A stretch of 64,000 bases of DNA from Alphaproteobacteria bacterium (GTDB lineage Bacteria; Pseudomonadota; Alphaproteobacteria; Reyranellales; Reyranellaceae), in assembly GCA_017307275.1 (NCBI GenBank), contig JAFKFK010000030.1, positions 17,892 through 81,891 of the forward strand, read 5' to 3'. Shown in pieces: positions 1-8,216 of this stretch. How positions within the stretch are numbered: position 1 is the first letter of the stretch; each line of letters begins with the position of its first letter. Below the pieces are notes generated by a model, which was not told where the DNA came from, made no database searches, and was given only the letters and a program-made list of their open reading frames with translations. The position numbers and the translations under genes were made by a program.

Positions 1-1
1 C

Positions 2-790
2 GGTGACAGGATCGAGTTTGGCCGCCGTGCCCTCGAGGTGCGTGCGACGCCTGGGCATACCTCGGGCTGCGTCACGTATGTGCTCGACGACGAGAGCATG
101 GCTTTCACCGGCGACTGCCTGATGATCCGAGGCTCGGGCCGCACGGATTTCCAGCAGGGCGATCCGCGAGCGCTCTATCGCTCGGTGCGTTCGCGCATCT
201 TCGCATTGCCCGAAAGCTGCCTGCTCTATCCGGCGCACGATTACCGCGGCCTCACGGTCAGCAGCGTCGTCGAAGAAAGGAAGTTCAATCCGCGGCTGGG
301 CGGCGAGATCGCCGAGAACGACTACGTCGGCTACATGAAGAATCTCGATCTGCCGCACCCCAAGAAGATCGACGAGGCGGTCCCCGCCAACCTGCGCTGT
401 GGTCAGCCCGGCAACGAAGCGAAGGCGCCGAGCGAGCCGACCTGGGCGCCGCTGCGCTTTACCTTCGGTGGGATCTGGGAAGTCGAGCCGCCGTGGCTCG
501 AAGAGAATCTAGCGAAGGTGCGCGTCGTCGACGTGCGTGAACCATCCGAGTTCACCGGCCCCCTGGGACACATTCAGGGAGCTACTCTTGTGCCATTGGG
601 AGAGCTGGCCGCCCGCGCCAAGGAACTGCCGAAGGACAAGCCGATCGTTGCGGTATGCCGCGCCGGTAGCCGCTCGGCTCAGGCGACGACGATCCTGCAG
701 AAGGCGGGCTTTACCGATATCGCCAATCTGCCCGGTGGCATGCTGCGCTGGCGGGCCGAAGGCCGCGGCGTCGAGGGAGGCGCAGTCTGA
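2..790 (+). CDS. Persulfide dioxygenase (ETHE1-like) fused to rhodanese, 5' partial
   Basis: The reading frame is open from base 2, so the gene begins outside the window and the upstream HxHxDH metal motif is not visible. The visible part starts with the end of an ETHE1-type metallo-beta-lactamase domain: TPGHTSG, then GDCLMIRGSGRTDFQQGD, which is the ETHE1 signature, then the PAHDY metal-ligand motif. A C-terminal rhodanese domain follows (about the last 100 residues), with VVDVREPSEF and the active loop CRAGSR carrying the catalytic Cys. ETHE1 enzymes oxidise glutathione persulfide to sulfite, and rhodanese moves sulfane sulfur, so the fusion probably couples the two in the cytoplasm, as in CstB and PRF proteins. 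The convergent amidohydrolase gene ends 9 bases away. The family call is firm; the physiological acceptor is inferred. Confidence 0.9.
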   Translation, partial: GDRIEFGRRALEVRATPGHTSGCVTYVLDDESMAFTGDCLMIRGSGRTDFQQGDPRALYRSVRSRIFALPESCLLYPAHDYRGLTVSSVVEERKFNPRLGGEIAENDYVGYMKNLDLPHPKKIDEAVPANLRCGQPGNEAKAPSEPTWAPLRFTFGGIWEVEPPWLEENLAKVRVVDVREPSEFTGPLGHIQGATLVPLGELAARAKELPKDKPIVAVCRAGSRSAQATTILQKAGFTDIANLPGGMLRWRAEGRGVEGGAV

Positions 791-799
791 AGCCGAGCG

Positions 800-1669
800 T
801 CAGAAGCCGTAGAGCTTCGACGGGGTGTCCATCAGGATGGTGCGCCGCACCTTTTCTTCGGGCACCCATTCTTCGAACCACTTGAGAGTCAGGGGATAGG
901 TCTTGACCCGGTCGAGGTCGGTGTCGGTATGTGGCCAGTCGCTGCCCCACATCAGCCTCGCTGGGCCGAAGGCGTCGAGCAGCATCGGTGTCGCCGCCCG
1001 TGCGCGCTCCGGCCCGACACGATAAGCACCGCACATCACGACCCAGACGCGCTCGGTCTTGGCACTATCCAGCAGTGTCTTGAACCCGGGATCGCGCATC
1101 GGCCCCAAGGTACGGTCGAACATACCGTAGTGCGGGATCACCACCTTGTGGCCGCCGTCGAGCAGGACCGGAAGAATCTCCGGCAGACGTTGGCTCTCGA
1201 CATAGAGATGGATCGGCCAGTCGCGCTTCAGTGCCTCGGCCAGCATCTCGCGGTAGGCAGACCATTGCGGAGTGGGCAGGCCGTAGATCGGAAAGCGCAG
1301 CCCGCGCACGCCGATCTGCGCCAGGTTCTCCCAGTCGCCGGCGGTCACTTCGATCGACGGCGACACCCAGGGCACGCCCCGAAAACGGCTGGGCTCGGCC
1401 CTCAGCGCTTCGAACAGATAGGAATTGTCGAAGCCCAGGAATGACGGCTGCAGGAGTACAGCATGGCCGACACTGTTCTTCTCGGCCAGCGCGAGCAGGG
1501 TCTGCCAAGAGGCGTCGTAGGTCGGCACATAGCGGGCATCGATTGTGGTCTTCAGTCCCCGCACGAAGGCATGCGTATGAGCGTCTACTGTAACGGGTCC
1601 GGCCGCACTGAGCGGTGTCGCAACAGTGGCCAGAGCGGAGGCGGTAAAGGTGCGGCGAGAAATCTTCAT
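800..1669 (-). CDS. Tat-exported amidohydrolase (amidohydrolase-2/COG3618 type)
   Basis: The 289-residue protein opens with a twin-arginine leader (SRRTF at residues 4-8, then a short hydrophobic stretch to about residue 24), so it is probably folded with metal and exported to the periplasm. The mature part starts directly with the metal-binding DAHTH motif (His31 and His33). Further TIM-barrel ligands are visible in VIPHYG and GSDWPHTDTD. The family hydrolyses lactones, amides and related cyclic compounds; the substrate cannot be read from the sequence. Its start lies 3 bases after the stop of the AroM-LuxR regulator gene, so the two are almost certainly co-transcribed. This places it in the hydantoinase-like locus as a possible periplasmic first step. 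Confidence 0.85.
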   Translation of the reverse strand: MKISRRTFTASALATVATPLSAAGPVTVDAHTHAFVRGLKTTIDARYVPTYDASWQTLLALAEKNSVGHAVLLQPSFLGFDNSYLFEALRAEPSRFRGVPWVSPSIEVTAGDWENLAQIGVRGLRFPIYGLPTPQWSAYREMLAEALKRDWPIHLYVESQRLPEILPVLLDGGHKVVIPHYGMFDRTLGPMRDPGFKTLLDSAKTERVWVVMCGAYRVGPERARAATPMLLDAFGPARLMWGSDWPHTDTDLDRVKTYPLTLKWFEEWVPEEKVRRTILMDTPSKLYGF

Positions 1670-1672
1670 CGT

Positions 1673-2617
1673 TCAACGCTCCGGCTCTGCCAACGCCCGC
1701 CAGATCAGCTCCGTGACCGACGTCGCGCCAAGCTTGAGCATGGCGCGGGAGCGATGGATCTCGACAGTGCGATGACTGATGCCGAGCGTGCGGCCGATGA
1801 ACTTGTTGGCGGCCCCTTCGAGGGCATGAACCAGCACCTCGCTTTCGCGTTGAGTGAGAGGCTCGCCAGCCGGTAGCAGCCGCTTCAGCAACTCGGTGCC
1901 GCTATAGGTCTTCGCGACGGCGTCCAGGGGATTCCGGGCAATCTCTGCAAGCCTCAACCGTGCAGTGCTGGCGATGATCCGGCAGGCGGTGACGACCGGT
2001 TTGCCGCTCGCTTCGGCGACCTGCTCGGCCATCTCCTCGGTATAGCCAATCGAGTTCATGATGATGAGGTCGGCGCCGGAGACGCGGCCGATGGCATCCA
2101 TCAGATGCGTGGCATGGCTGCCGGCCGTCGTCGCGTGGGAGCTTTGCAACATCGTGCCATAGCCCGCCTCGGCGAGGAGGGATCCTTGGCCCGACAAGGG
2201 AATGATGATGCCGATTCGCGAGTTGCCGGCGGTAAGCGCCGAAACCCAGGCTTCGACGGCGTACTGGCCATGGATCAAAGGCGTGCGGGTCGACAGCCGA
2301 GCCCGTATTCCGGTCATTGCCAGGATCAGCAGATCGTACCCCAGCCCGTCGACCTGCTCGACCAGGGCTGCCGTCCGCCTTGCTACAGCCTCGGCCTCGA
2401 GGATGACATGCCTGCCGTCGCGCAGTCGGGTGAAGAAGCTTAGCTCGTCGGCGCTCGGCGTCATGCCGTCGATCTCTTGCTGCGGTACGTCGTCCAGCAC
2501 CCCGAACTCGACGTAAGACAGGTCGCCAAGGGCGACGCGAAGCTCATTCATCACGTCGGCGCGTGGCGTCTGCCCCATGGTAATGACTGCGATGCGCGGC
2601 TGACGCCGATCTCCCAC
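1673..2617 (-). CDS. AroM-like domain fused to LuxR-type HTH, transcriptional regulator
   Basis: The 314-residue protein has an N-terminal AroM-like domain (about 8-235, starting IAVITMGQTPR) and a C-terminal LuxR/GerE helix-turn-helix (about 254-310, starting LTQRESEVL and including SHRTVEIHRSRAMLKLG). The AroM part aligns along its length with the stand-alone AroM encoded at 10256-10927. The two Cys positions of that protein (98 and 188) are Met101 and Ser189 here. This suggests a domain that still binds a ligand but no longer performs Cys chemistry. The start is GTG at 2617, because GGAGGG sits at 2622-2627. A 20-base inverted repeat lies just upstream. It is divergent from the DUF917/hydantoinase/ABC operon, which it probably controls. 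The regulatory role is inferred from the HTH and position. Confidence 0.85.
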   Translation of the reverse strand: MGDRRQPRIAVITMGQTPRADVMNELRVALGDLSYVEFGVLDDVPQQEIDGMTPSADELSFFTRLRDGRHVILEAEAVARRTAALVEQVDGLGYDLLILAMTGIRARLSTRTPLIHGQYAVEAWVSALTAGNSRIGIIIPLSGQGSLLAEAGYGTMLQSSHATTAGSHATHLMDAIGRVSGADLIIMNSIGYTEEMAEQVAEASGKPVVTACRIIASTARLRLAEIARNPLDAVAKTYSGTELLKRLLPAGEPLTQRESEVLVHALEGAANKFIGRTLGISHRTVEIHRSRAMLKLGATSVTELIWRALAEPER

Positions 2618-2628
2618 TTATCCCTCCG

Positions 2629-2648
2629 CATACGTGTCCGCACGTATG
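2629..2648. promoter_or_regulatory. Perfect 8-4-8 inverted repeat, candidate operator of the AroM-LuxR regulator
   Basis: CATACGTG, TCCG, CACGTATG form a perfect inverted repeat in the 183-base divergent intergenic region, one base from the GGAGGG ribosome binding site of the regulator gene. Length and symmetry suit a dimeric LuxR-type HTH. The position suggests autoregulation and possible control of the divergent operon that starts at 2801. A CATACG half-site recurs at 2684-2689. I see no convincing -35/-10 pair in the rest of this region. Confidence 0.55.
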
Positions 2649-2800
2649 GATTACACCCCGGCGGCTCTCTAAAGCCGATAGACCATACGCTTGGAGTGCC
2701 ATGCTGCGAAGGACGGTTCGCTGGTCCCGATCTTGCAAAGGCGCCGAGGGGAAGGTCCTGCGCCGCTCCAGGACGAGGGCGGCCGCTGGAAACGGAAGCA

Positions 2801-3880
2801 ATGCCCTTAAGAGACATCACTCTCGACGACATTGAATCGCTGGCCGTGGGTGCCTGGGTGCTGGGCACCGGTGGTGGCGGCAGCCCTTATCTTGGCCTCC
2901 TGAACATGCGGGCCCTCTACAAGGAGGGTTATCGCGTTCAGCTTCTGCCATCCGACGAACTGGCCGACGACGACTGGATTGCCGCCGTGTCCAACATGGG
3001 TGCACCCTTGGTCGGGCAGGAGCGGCTGACCGACAGCCGTACCATCGCCCGTGCCGTCGACCTGATGGAGCGGCATACGGGCTACAGGTTCCGCGGGATC
3101 ATGGCCCTCGAGATCGGTGGTGGGAATTCGATCCAGCCACTGATGGCGGCAGCACATCTCAAGCGCCCGGTGATCGACTCCGACATGATGGGCCGCGCCT
3201 ATCCCGAGGCGCAGATGACCTCCGTGGCCGTTGGCGATCTGGCGCCGTGCCCGCTGACCACGGTCGATGTCCGCGGCCTCGAGTCGGTAGTGGAGAAGGT
3301 GCCGACCTGGAAGTGGATGGAGCGGGTCAGCCGCAAGATCTGCGTCGAGTACGGCTCGATTGCTTCGACCTGCAAGGCGCCACGTTCCGGAGCCGAGGTG
3401 AAGAAGTGGGGCATCCATGGCACCACCACCAAGGCCATTGCCATCGGTCACGCAGTGCGCGAGGCACAGCGCAACCATACCGATCCCATTGCCGCGATTC
3501 TCTCGGTGGAGCCTGGGAAAGTCCTCTACCGCGGCAAGGTCGTTGACGTGGAGCGCCGGGCGACGGAAGGCTTCCTGCGCGGGCGCACGCGCCTCGACGG
3601 CGTCGACGACTGGCGCGGCGCGGGAATGGAGATCAACTTCCAGAACGAATGGATCGTAGCCTGGCTCGACGGCAAGCCTGTCGCCATGTCACCCGACCTG
3701 ATCTGCGTCCTCGACTCCGTGTCGGGAGAAGCGGTCGGCACTGAAACCATTCGCTATGGCCAGCGGGTCACCGTCATTGCCTTGCCGCCGCCGCCAGTCT
3801 TCCTGTCGGAGAAGGGGCTGCAGCATGTCGGGCCCCGTGCGTTTGGTTACGACATCGAGTTCAAGAGCATCTTCGCGTGA
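2801..3880 (+). CDS. S-Me-THD (DUF917) family protein, copy 1
   Basis: The 359-residue protein belongs to the DUF917 family, now named S-methyl thiohydantoin desulfurase-like. Visible family features are the glycine-rich LGTGGGGSPY near residue 20, EIGGGNSIQPLMAAA near residue 105, and DSDMMGRAYPEAQMTS soon after. The ATG at 2801 is preferred over longer upstream frames, because the paralog starts at the equivalent position and the preceding sequence does not resemble the family. It is the first gene of the operon and overlaps copy 2 by four bases (GTGA). Family members sit beside HyuA-type hydantoinases and act on thiohydantoin- or hydantoin-like rings. The actual substrate is unknown. Confidence 0.88.
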   Translation: MPLRDITLDDIESLAVGAWVLGTGGGGSPYLGLLNMRALYKEGYRVQLLPSDELADDDWIAAVSNMGAPLVGQERLTDSRTIARAVDLMERHTGYRFRGIMALEIGGGNSIQPLMAAAHLKRPVIDSDMMGRAYPEAQMTSVAVGDLAPCPLTTVDVRGLESVVEKVPTWKWMERVSRKICVEYGSIASTCKAPRSGAEVKKWGIHGTTTKAIAIGHAVREAQRNHTDPIAAILSVEPGKVLYRGKVVDVERRATEGFLRGRTRLDGVDDWRGAGMEINFQNEWIVAWLDGKPVAMSPDLICVLDSVSGEAVGTETIRYGQRVTVIALPPPPVFLSEKGLQHVGPRAFGYDIEFKSIFA

Positions 3881-4959
3881 GCGTACGCGAGATCACCGCT
3901 GACGACATCGAATCGCTGGCCGTTGGCGCCTGGATTTTGGGCACTGGAGGCGGAGGCAGCCCCTATCTGCCTTTGTTGAATATGCGGCGCCTCTATCGCG
4001 AAGGCTATCGCGTGCAGCTCATGGATGCGGCGGACCTGGACGACGACGATCTGGTCGGCACGGTCGCCAATATGGGCGCGCCGCTGGTGGGGCAGGAGAG
4101 GCTGACCGACAGTCTCACCCTGGCGCGCGCCGTCGAGGTGATGGAGAAGCATCTCGGCCACCGCTTCGCTGCCCTCATGAGCATGGAAATCGGCGGTGCC
4201 AACGGCGTGCGGCCGTTCATGGCGGCGGCGCACCTTGGCCGGCCGGTGATTGACAGCGACACGATGGGGCGCGCCTATCCTGAAGCGCAAATGACCTCCG
4301 TATCGGTTGGTGGCCTCACGCCGTATCCACTGACGGCCGTGGATGTGCGCGGTCTGGAAAGCGTCGTGCACAAGGTTCCGACCTGGAAGTGGGCGGAACG
4401 GGTCATGCGCAAGATCTGCGTTGAATACGGCTCTGTCGCCGCGACCTGTCAGCCGCCTCGGACCGGCGCCGAGGTGAAGAAGTGGGGCATCCATGGCACC
4501 ACCACCAAGGCCATTGCCATCGGCGCCGCTGTGCGCGAGGCGCAGCGCACGCATGCCGATCCCATCGCGGCAATCCTGTCGGTCGAGCCGGGCAAGCTCC
4601 TCTACAGGGGCAAGGTGGTCGATGTCGCCCGCCGGACCACAGAGGGCTTCCTGCGCGGTGTTGTGCGCTTCGATGGCCTCGACGATTGGCGCGGCGAAAA
4701 GTTGGAGATCAATTTCCAGAACGAATGGATCGTGGCTCTGCGAGAGCGCGAAGCGGTCGCCATGACGCCGGACCTCATCTGCGTACTCAACTCGGATACG
4801 GGCGAGGCGGTCGGGTCGGAAACCATCCGGTACGGCCAGCGCGTCACCGTGATTGCCCTGCCATCCCCGCCGGTCTTCCTCTCGGAGGACGGCCTGAAAC
4901 ATGTCGGCCCCCGGGCCTTCGGCTATGATCTCGACTTCAGGAGCGTGTTTTCGTCATGA
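3877..4959 (+). CDS. S-Me-THD (DUF917) family protein, copy 2
   Basis: This 360-residue paralog starts at a GTG that overlaps the stop of copy 1. In the first 60 residues 44 are identical to copy 1, and the two align over the whole length with almost no gaps. The LGTGGGGSPY and DSDTMGRAYPEAQMTS motifs are kept. The middle motif differs, EIGGANGVRP against EIGGGNSIQP, so the substrate pockets may differ. The next gene overlaps by ATGA. Translationally coupled paralogs of equal length suggest a hetero-oligomer or two steps on related substrates; this is inference. Confidence 0.88.
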   Translation: MSVREITADDIESLAVGAWILGTGGGGSPYLPLLNMRRLYREGYRVQLMDAADLDDDDLVGTVANMGAPLVGQERLTDSLTLARAVEVMEKHLGHRFAALMSMEIGGANGVRPFMAAAHLGRPVIDSDTMGRAYPEAQMTSVSVGGLTPYPLTAVDVRGLESVVHKVPTWKWAERVMRKICVEYGSVAATCQPPRTGAEVKKWGIHGTTTKAIAIGAAVREAQRTHADPIAAILSVEPGKLLYRGKVVDVARRTTEGFLRGVVRFDGLDDWRGEKLEINFQNEWIVALREREAVAMTPDLICVLNSDTGEAVGSETIRYGQRVTVIALPSPPVFLSEDGLKHVGPRAFGYDLDFRSVFSS

Positions 4960-6497
4960 GGCGCATCGGTATCGACGTCGGCGGCACCAACACGGACGCT
5001 GTCCTGATCGAGGACGGCAAGGTCATTCGCGCGGTCAAGGCACCGACCAGCGAGGATGTCACCGCCGGCATCCTGGATTCTCTGAAGAGTCTCGGCTCGA
5101 CTGGCGTTCTCGAGGGCAAGCGCATCGATGGCGTGATGATCGGCACCACGCATTTCATCAACGCCGTGGTGCAGCGTCGTCACCTCACCAAGGTTGGGGC
5201 GCTGCGGCTGGGCATGCCAGCTTCCGCCTCGTTGCCGCCGTTCTGCGACTGGCCAGAAGACCTTGCGGCTTTGGTGTGCGGTGGCGTTTGGATGGTCGAA
5301 GGCGGCCATGAGTATGACGGGCGGCCGTTCATGCCGCTCGATGAGGCGGCGGTTACCAAGGCAGCCCATGAAATGAAGGCGGCGGGACTGAAGTCCGTCG
5401 GTATTTCGTCGATCTTCTCGCCGCTGGACCCCAGCCATGAAAAGCGTGCGGTGGAACTGGTCGCCGCCGTGATCCCCGACGTTGCCATTACCTGCTCGTC
5501 CGATCTTGGCCGCATCGGCCTGTTGGAGCGCGAGAATGCCGGCCTGCTGAATGCGGCGTTGGCCGATCTGTCACGTGACACGATCGCTGCCTTCGAGAAA
5601 GCGATCCGTGATTCCGGCCTCGACGCGCCGCTCTTCATTACCCAGAACGACGGCACGGTGGCCGAGGCTGCCCAAGCGCGTCGGTTGCCGGTCTACAGTT
5701 TCGCCTCTGGCGCCACCAACTCGATGCGCGGCGCCGCCTATCTCTCCGGTTTGGCCGACGCCATGGTAATCGACGTCGGCGGGACCACGGCCGATGTCGG
5801 CCAACTCAAGAATGGCTTTCCGCGTGAAGCCAATTCGGTCGTGAAGATCGGTGGCGTGCGTACGCTCTTCCGCATGCCCGATTTGCTGTCGATTGGTCTC
5901 GGCGGCGGCAGCCACGTGTCCCTCGATCCTCTCAAGGTCGGACCGGTGTCGGTGGGATATCGCCTGTTGAAGGACGGCATCGCCTTCGGCGGCAAGCAGC
6001 TCACGACCACGGACGTTGCTGTCGCTGCTGGCATCCTGGACCTCGGTGACAGGTCCAAGGTGGCCTATCTCGACGAGGCGACCTGCCAGAAAGTCTTCGG
6101 CGAGGCAGCACGTCTCGCCGAGGAAGCGATCGACCGGATGAAGACCGAGGCCGCCGACGTGCCGCTGATTGCCGTCGGGGGCGGCGCCTTTCTTATCCCG
6201 GAGAAGCTACCGGGCGTGAGCCAGGTAATTCATGTGGAACATGGCGATTGCGCCAATGCCGTGGGGGCTGCGATCGCCCAGGTGGCGGGCGAATGCGACC
6301 AGATCTTCAAGGATCTGACGCGCAGGGATGCGATTTCGGCGGCGAGCGATATCGCGAACGACCGTGCCGTGGCGGCGGGCGCGGATCGCGCGACCCTGCA
6401 GACGATCGAAAGCGAAGACATGCCGCTTGCCTATCTGCCGGGCAACTCGGTACGCGTCCGCGTGCGCGTCGTGGGCGACGTCAAGGCCACCGCATGA
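4956..6497 (+). CDS. Hydantoinase/oxoprolinase family protein (HyuA-type), short form
   Basis: The 513-residue protein has two actin-like ATPase phosphate-binding signatures of the hydantoinase A fold: IGIDVGGTNTDAVLI at the N-terminus and VIDVGGTTADVG near residue 270, with a later GGGAFLIPEKLPG. It is shorter than the roughly 680-residue HyuA and lacks most of the C-terminal region, as is common for members next to DUF917 genes. The family opens hydantoin, oxoproline or acetone-type substrates in ATP-dependent reactions. ATGA overlaps at both ends couple it to copy 2 and to the first permease. No HyuB-like subunit is present, so the DUF917 proteins may serve as partners. Confidence 0.88.
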   Translation: MRRIGIDVGGTNTDAVLIEDGKVIRAVKAPTSEDVTAGILDSLKSLGSTGVLEGKRIDGVMIGTTHFINAVVQRRHLTKVGALRLGMPASASLPPFCDWPEDLAALVCGGVWMVEGGHEYDGRPFMPLDEAAVTKAAHEMKAAGLKSVGISSIFSPLDPSHEKRAVELVAAVIPDVAITCSSDLGRIGLLERENAGLLNAALADLSRDTIAAFEKAIRDSGLDAPLFITQNDGTVAEAAQARRLPVYSFASGATNSMRGAAYLSGLADAMVIDVGGTTADVGQLKNGFPREANSVVKIGGVRTLFRMPDLLSIGLGGGSHVSLDPLKVGPVSVGYRLLKDGIAFGGKQLTTTDVAVAAGILDLGDRSKVAYLDEATCQKVFGEAARLAEEAIDRMKTEAADVPLIAVGGGAFLIPEKLPGVSQVIHVEHGDCANAVGAAIAQVAGECDQIFKDLTRRDAISAASDIANDRAVAAGADRATLQTIESEDMPLAYLPGNSVRVRVRVVGDVKATA

Positions 6498-7366
6498 AAG
6501 CGGGCCAGCCATCGCCTATTGCGTGGCTGGTCGCTCCGGCCGCACTGCTCTTTGTCCTCTTCTTCGTCATGCCGCTTGGCGTCATGGCGGCGATGTCGTT
6601 CTTCTCCGGCAATCCGGTCACCAATCCCAACGCCTTCCTGACGACGCGCCACTACGAGCGTTTCATCTTCGATTCGGCGGGAATCTTCCACGACGCCCTG
6701 TGGTCGACCCTGCGCATCGGCCTGATCACGACAATCGTCTCGTTGCTGATCGGCTATCCGCTGGCCCACTGGATGGCGCGCATGCAGTCGCGGCTCGGCC
6801 ACGCACTCGTGCTGATCGCGGTGATTGCGCCGATGCTGACCGGCATCGTCGTGCGTACCTTCGCCTGGATGACAATTCTGCAGGACAAAGGCGTCATCAA
6901 CACGCTGCTGATGCAATGGGGCCTCACCGACAAGCCCGTGCCGTTGATGTACAACGAGTTCGGTACGGTCGTGGCGCTGGTCCACATCTACGTCCCCTTC
7001 ATGGTGCTGACGCTGACCGGCGTGATCGGCCGCATCGACGAGCGTTTGGAGCAAGCCGCCCGCAGCCTGGGGGCTGGCCGAGCGAGGGCCTTCGTCGAGG
7101 TGACCCTTCCGCTGAGCCTTCCCGGCATCCTGGCGGGCTCCCTGTTGGTCTTTGCCCTGTCGATCAGTGCCTACGTCACACCCTCTCTGATGGGCGGCAC
7201 GAATGTACTGACCCTGCCCATGCTGATCGCTCAGCAGGTCGGCACCAGCTTCAACCCCAACTTCGCTGGGGCCCTGGGGATGATCCTTCTGCTGGTCTCG
7301 CTGGTGATCGTCTTCGCCTACAATCGCATCCTGGCCCGACTGTCGGGCGAGCAGGGGCTGGCATGA
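6494..7366 (+). CDS. ABC transporter permease, PotB-like
   Basis: The ATG at 6494 overlaps the hydantoinase stop and gives 290 residues, the usual size for a PotB-type permease. A hydrophobic N-terminal helix is followed by a periplasmic loop, then further membrane segments. The coupling loop EQAARSLGAGRARAFVEVTLPLSLPG (about 178-203) matches the EAA motif that docks on the ATPase. It forms the membrane channel with the following permease. Membership in the polyamine/opine/phosphonate import group is clear, but the real substrate is more likely the compound handled by the neighbouring hydantoinase-like enzymes. Confidence 0.9.
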   Translation: MKAGQPSPIAWLVAPAALLFVLFFVMPLGVMAAMSFFSGNPVTNPNAFLTTRHYERFIFDSAGIFHDALWSTLRIGLITTIVSLLIGYPLAHWMARMQSRLGHALVLIAVIAPMLTGIVVRTFAWMTILQDKGVINTLLMQWGLTDKPVPLMYNEFGTVVALVHIYVPFMVLTLTGVIGRIDERLEQAARSLGAGRARAFVEVTLPLSLPGILAGSLLVFALSISAYVTPSLMGGTNVLTLPMLIAQQVGTSFNPNFAGALGMILLLVSLVIVFAYNRILARLSGEQGLA

Positions 7367-8193
7367 GCGCGCCCGCAAACCACCCGCCGGCCAATCGCCG
7401 GCCCTTCGATGCCGGCCGCGCCGCCTACCTGGCACTCAATATCGCCTTGCTGACCTTCCTGCTGGCGCCCATCGCCATCGTGCTCGTGTTCGCCCTCAAC
7501 CCGACGCCCTATATTTCCTTCCCGCCGGTCGGCATCAGCCTTCGCTGGTTTGCCAAGTTCTTCTCCAGCGCAGAGTTCATGAATGCACTCTGGCTGTCGC
7601 TCTGGATTGCAGCCGTTGTGCTGGTCCTGTCGGTCGTGATCGGCGGCGCTTGTGCGCTGGCCCTCGCTCGCGGCAACTTGCCGGGACGCGGCTTCCTCAC
7701 CGCGTTCTTCATGTCACCGTTGATGCTGCCCGCCATTCTGACGGGCCTGGCGCTGTTCCAAGCCTATCTGCTGGCGGGCATTGGCCGCCCGGTCTGGGGC
7801 CTGATCCTGGCCCATACTTTGGTAGCGGTGCCCTATGTCATACGCACGACGTTGGCCGTCCTGCATAACTTCGACCGACGTATCGAGGAGGCCGCAGCCG
7901 TGCTCGGCGCCAGCCCCGTGCGGGTCTTCTTCGAGGTCACGCTGCCCTTGATCCGGCCGGGCGTCTTTGCCGGTGGAGTCTTTGCCTTCATCGTCTCGTT
8001 CGATCAGTTCCCGGTTTCGCTGTTCCTGGTCGTGCCCAAGGGCGAAACCCTGCCGGTCGTGCTGTTCAACTACATGAAATTCGACCTCGACGGCGCCATT
8101 GCCGCCGCCTCGATGGTCTCGATCTTGCTGGCGCTTGCCGTCGTGCTGGTGCTGGAGAGGCTGATTGGCCTCAAGGCGTACGTTAAGCTTTAA
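7363..8193 (+). CDS. ABC transporter permease, PotC-like
   Basis: This 276-residue inner-membrane protein starts at an ATG overlapping the stop of the upstream permease. About six hydrophobic segments are visible. The EAA coupling loop reads EEAAAVLGASPVRVFFEVTLPLIRPG. It is the second half of the heterodimeric channel in a spermidine/putrescine-type importer. A 23-base gap containing AAAGGGAACAGAGGGGG separates it from the binding-protein gene and supplies that gene's ribosome binding site. Confidence 0.9.
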   Translation: MSAPANHPPANRRPFDAGRAAYLALNIALLTFLLAPIAIVLVFALNPTPYISFPPVGISLRWFAKFFSSAEFMNALWLSLWIAAVVLVLSVVIGGACALALARGNLPGRGFLTAFFMSPLMLPAILTGLALFQAYLLAGIGRPVWGLILAHTLVAVPYVIRTTLAVLHNFDRRIEEAAAVLGASPVRVFFEVTLPLIRPGVFAGGVFAFIVSFDQFPVSLFLVVPKGETLPVVLFNYMKFDLDGAIAAASMVSILLALAVVLVLERLIGLKAYVKL

Positions 8194-8216
8194 AAAGGGA
8201 ACAGAGGGGGTCAATC

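Noticed and set aside
2477..2800. Longer N-terminus of DUF917 copy 1
   Set aside because: The extra residues are antisense to the regulator gene and do not resemble the family; copy 2 begins at the position equivalent to 2801.
2801..4959. Recent tandem duplication of the DUF917 gene by an assembly artefact
   Set aside because: The DNA of the two copies has diverged at many positions, including third codon positions, so they are real, older paralogs.
6248..6493. Longer N-terminus of the first permease
   Set aside because: It overlaps the hydantoinase gene in another frame; the ATG at 6494 gives the normal membrane start and a four-base overlap.
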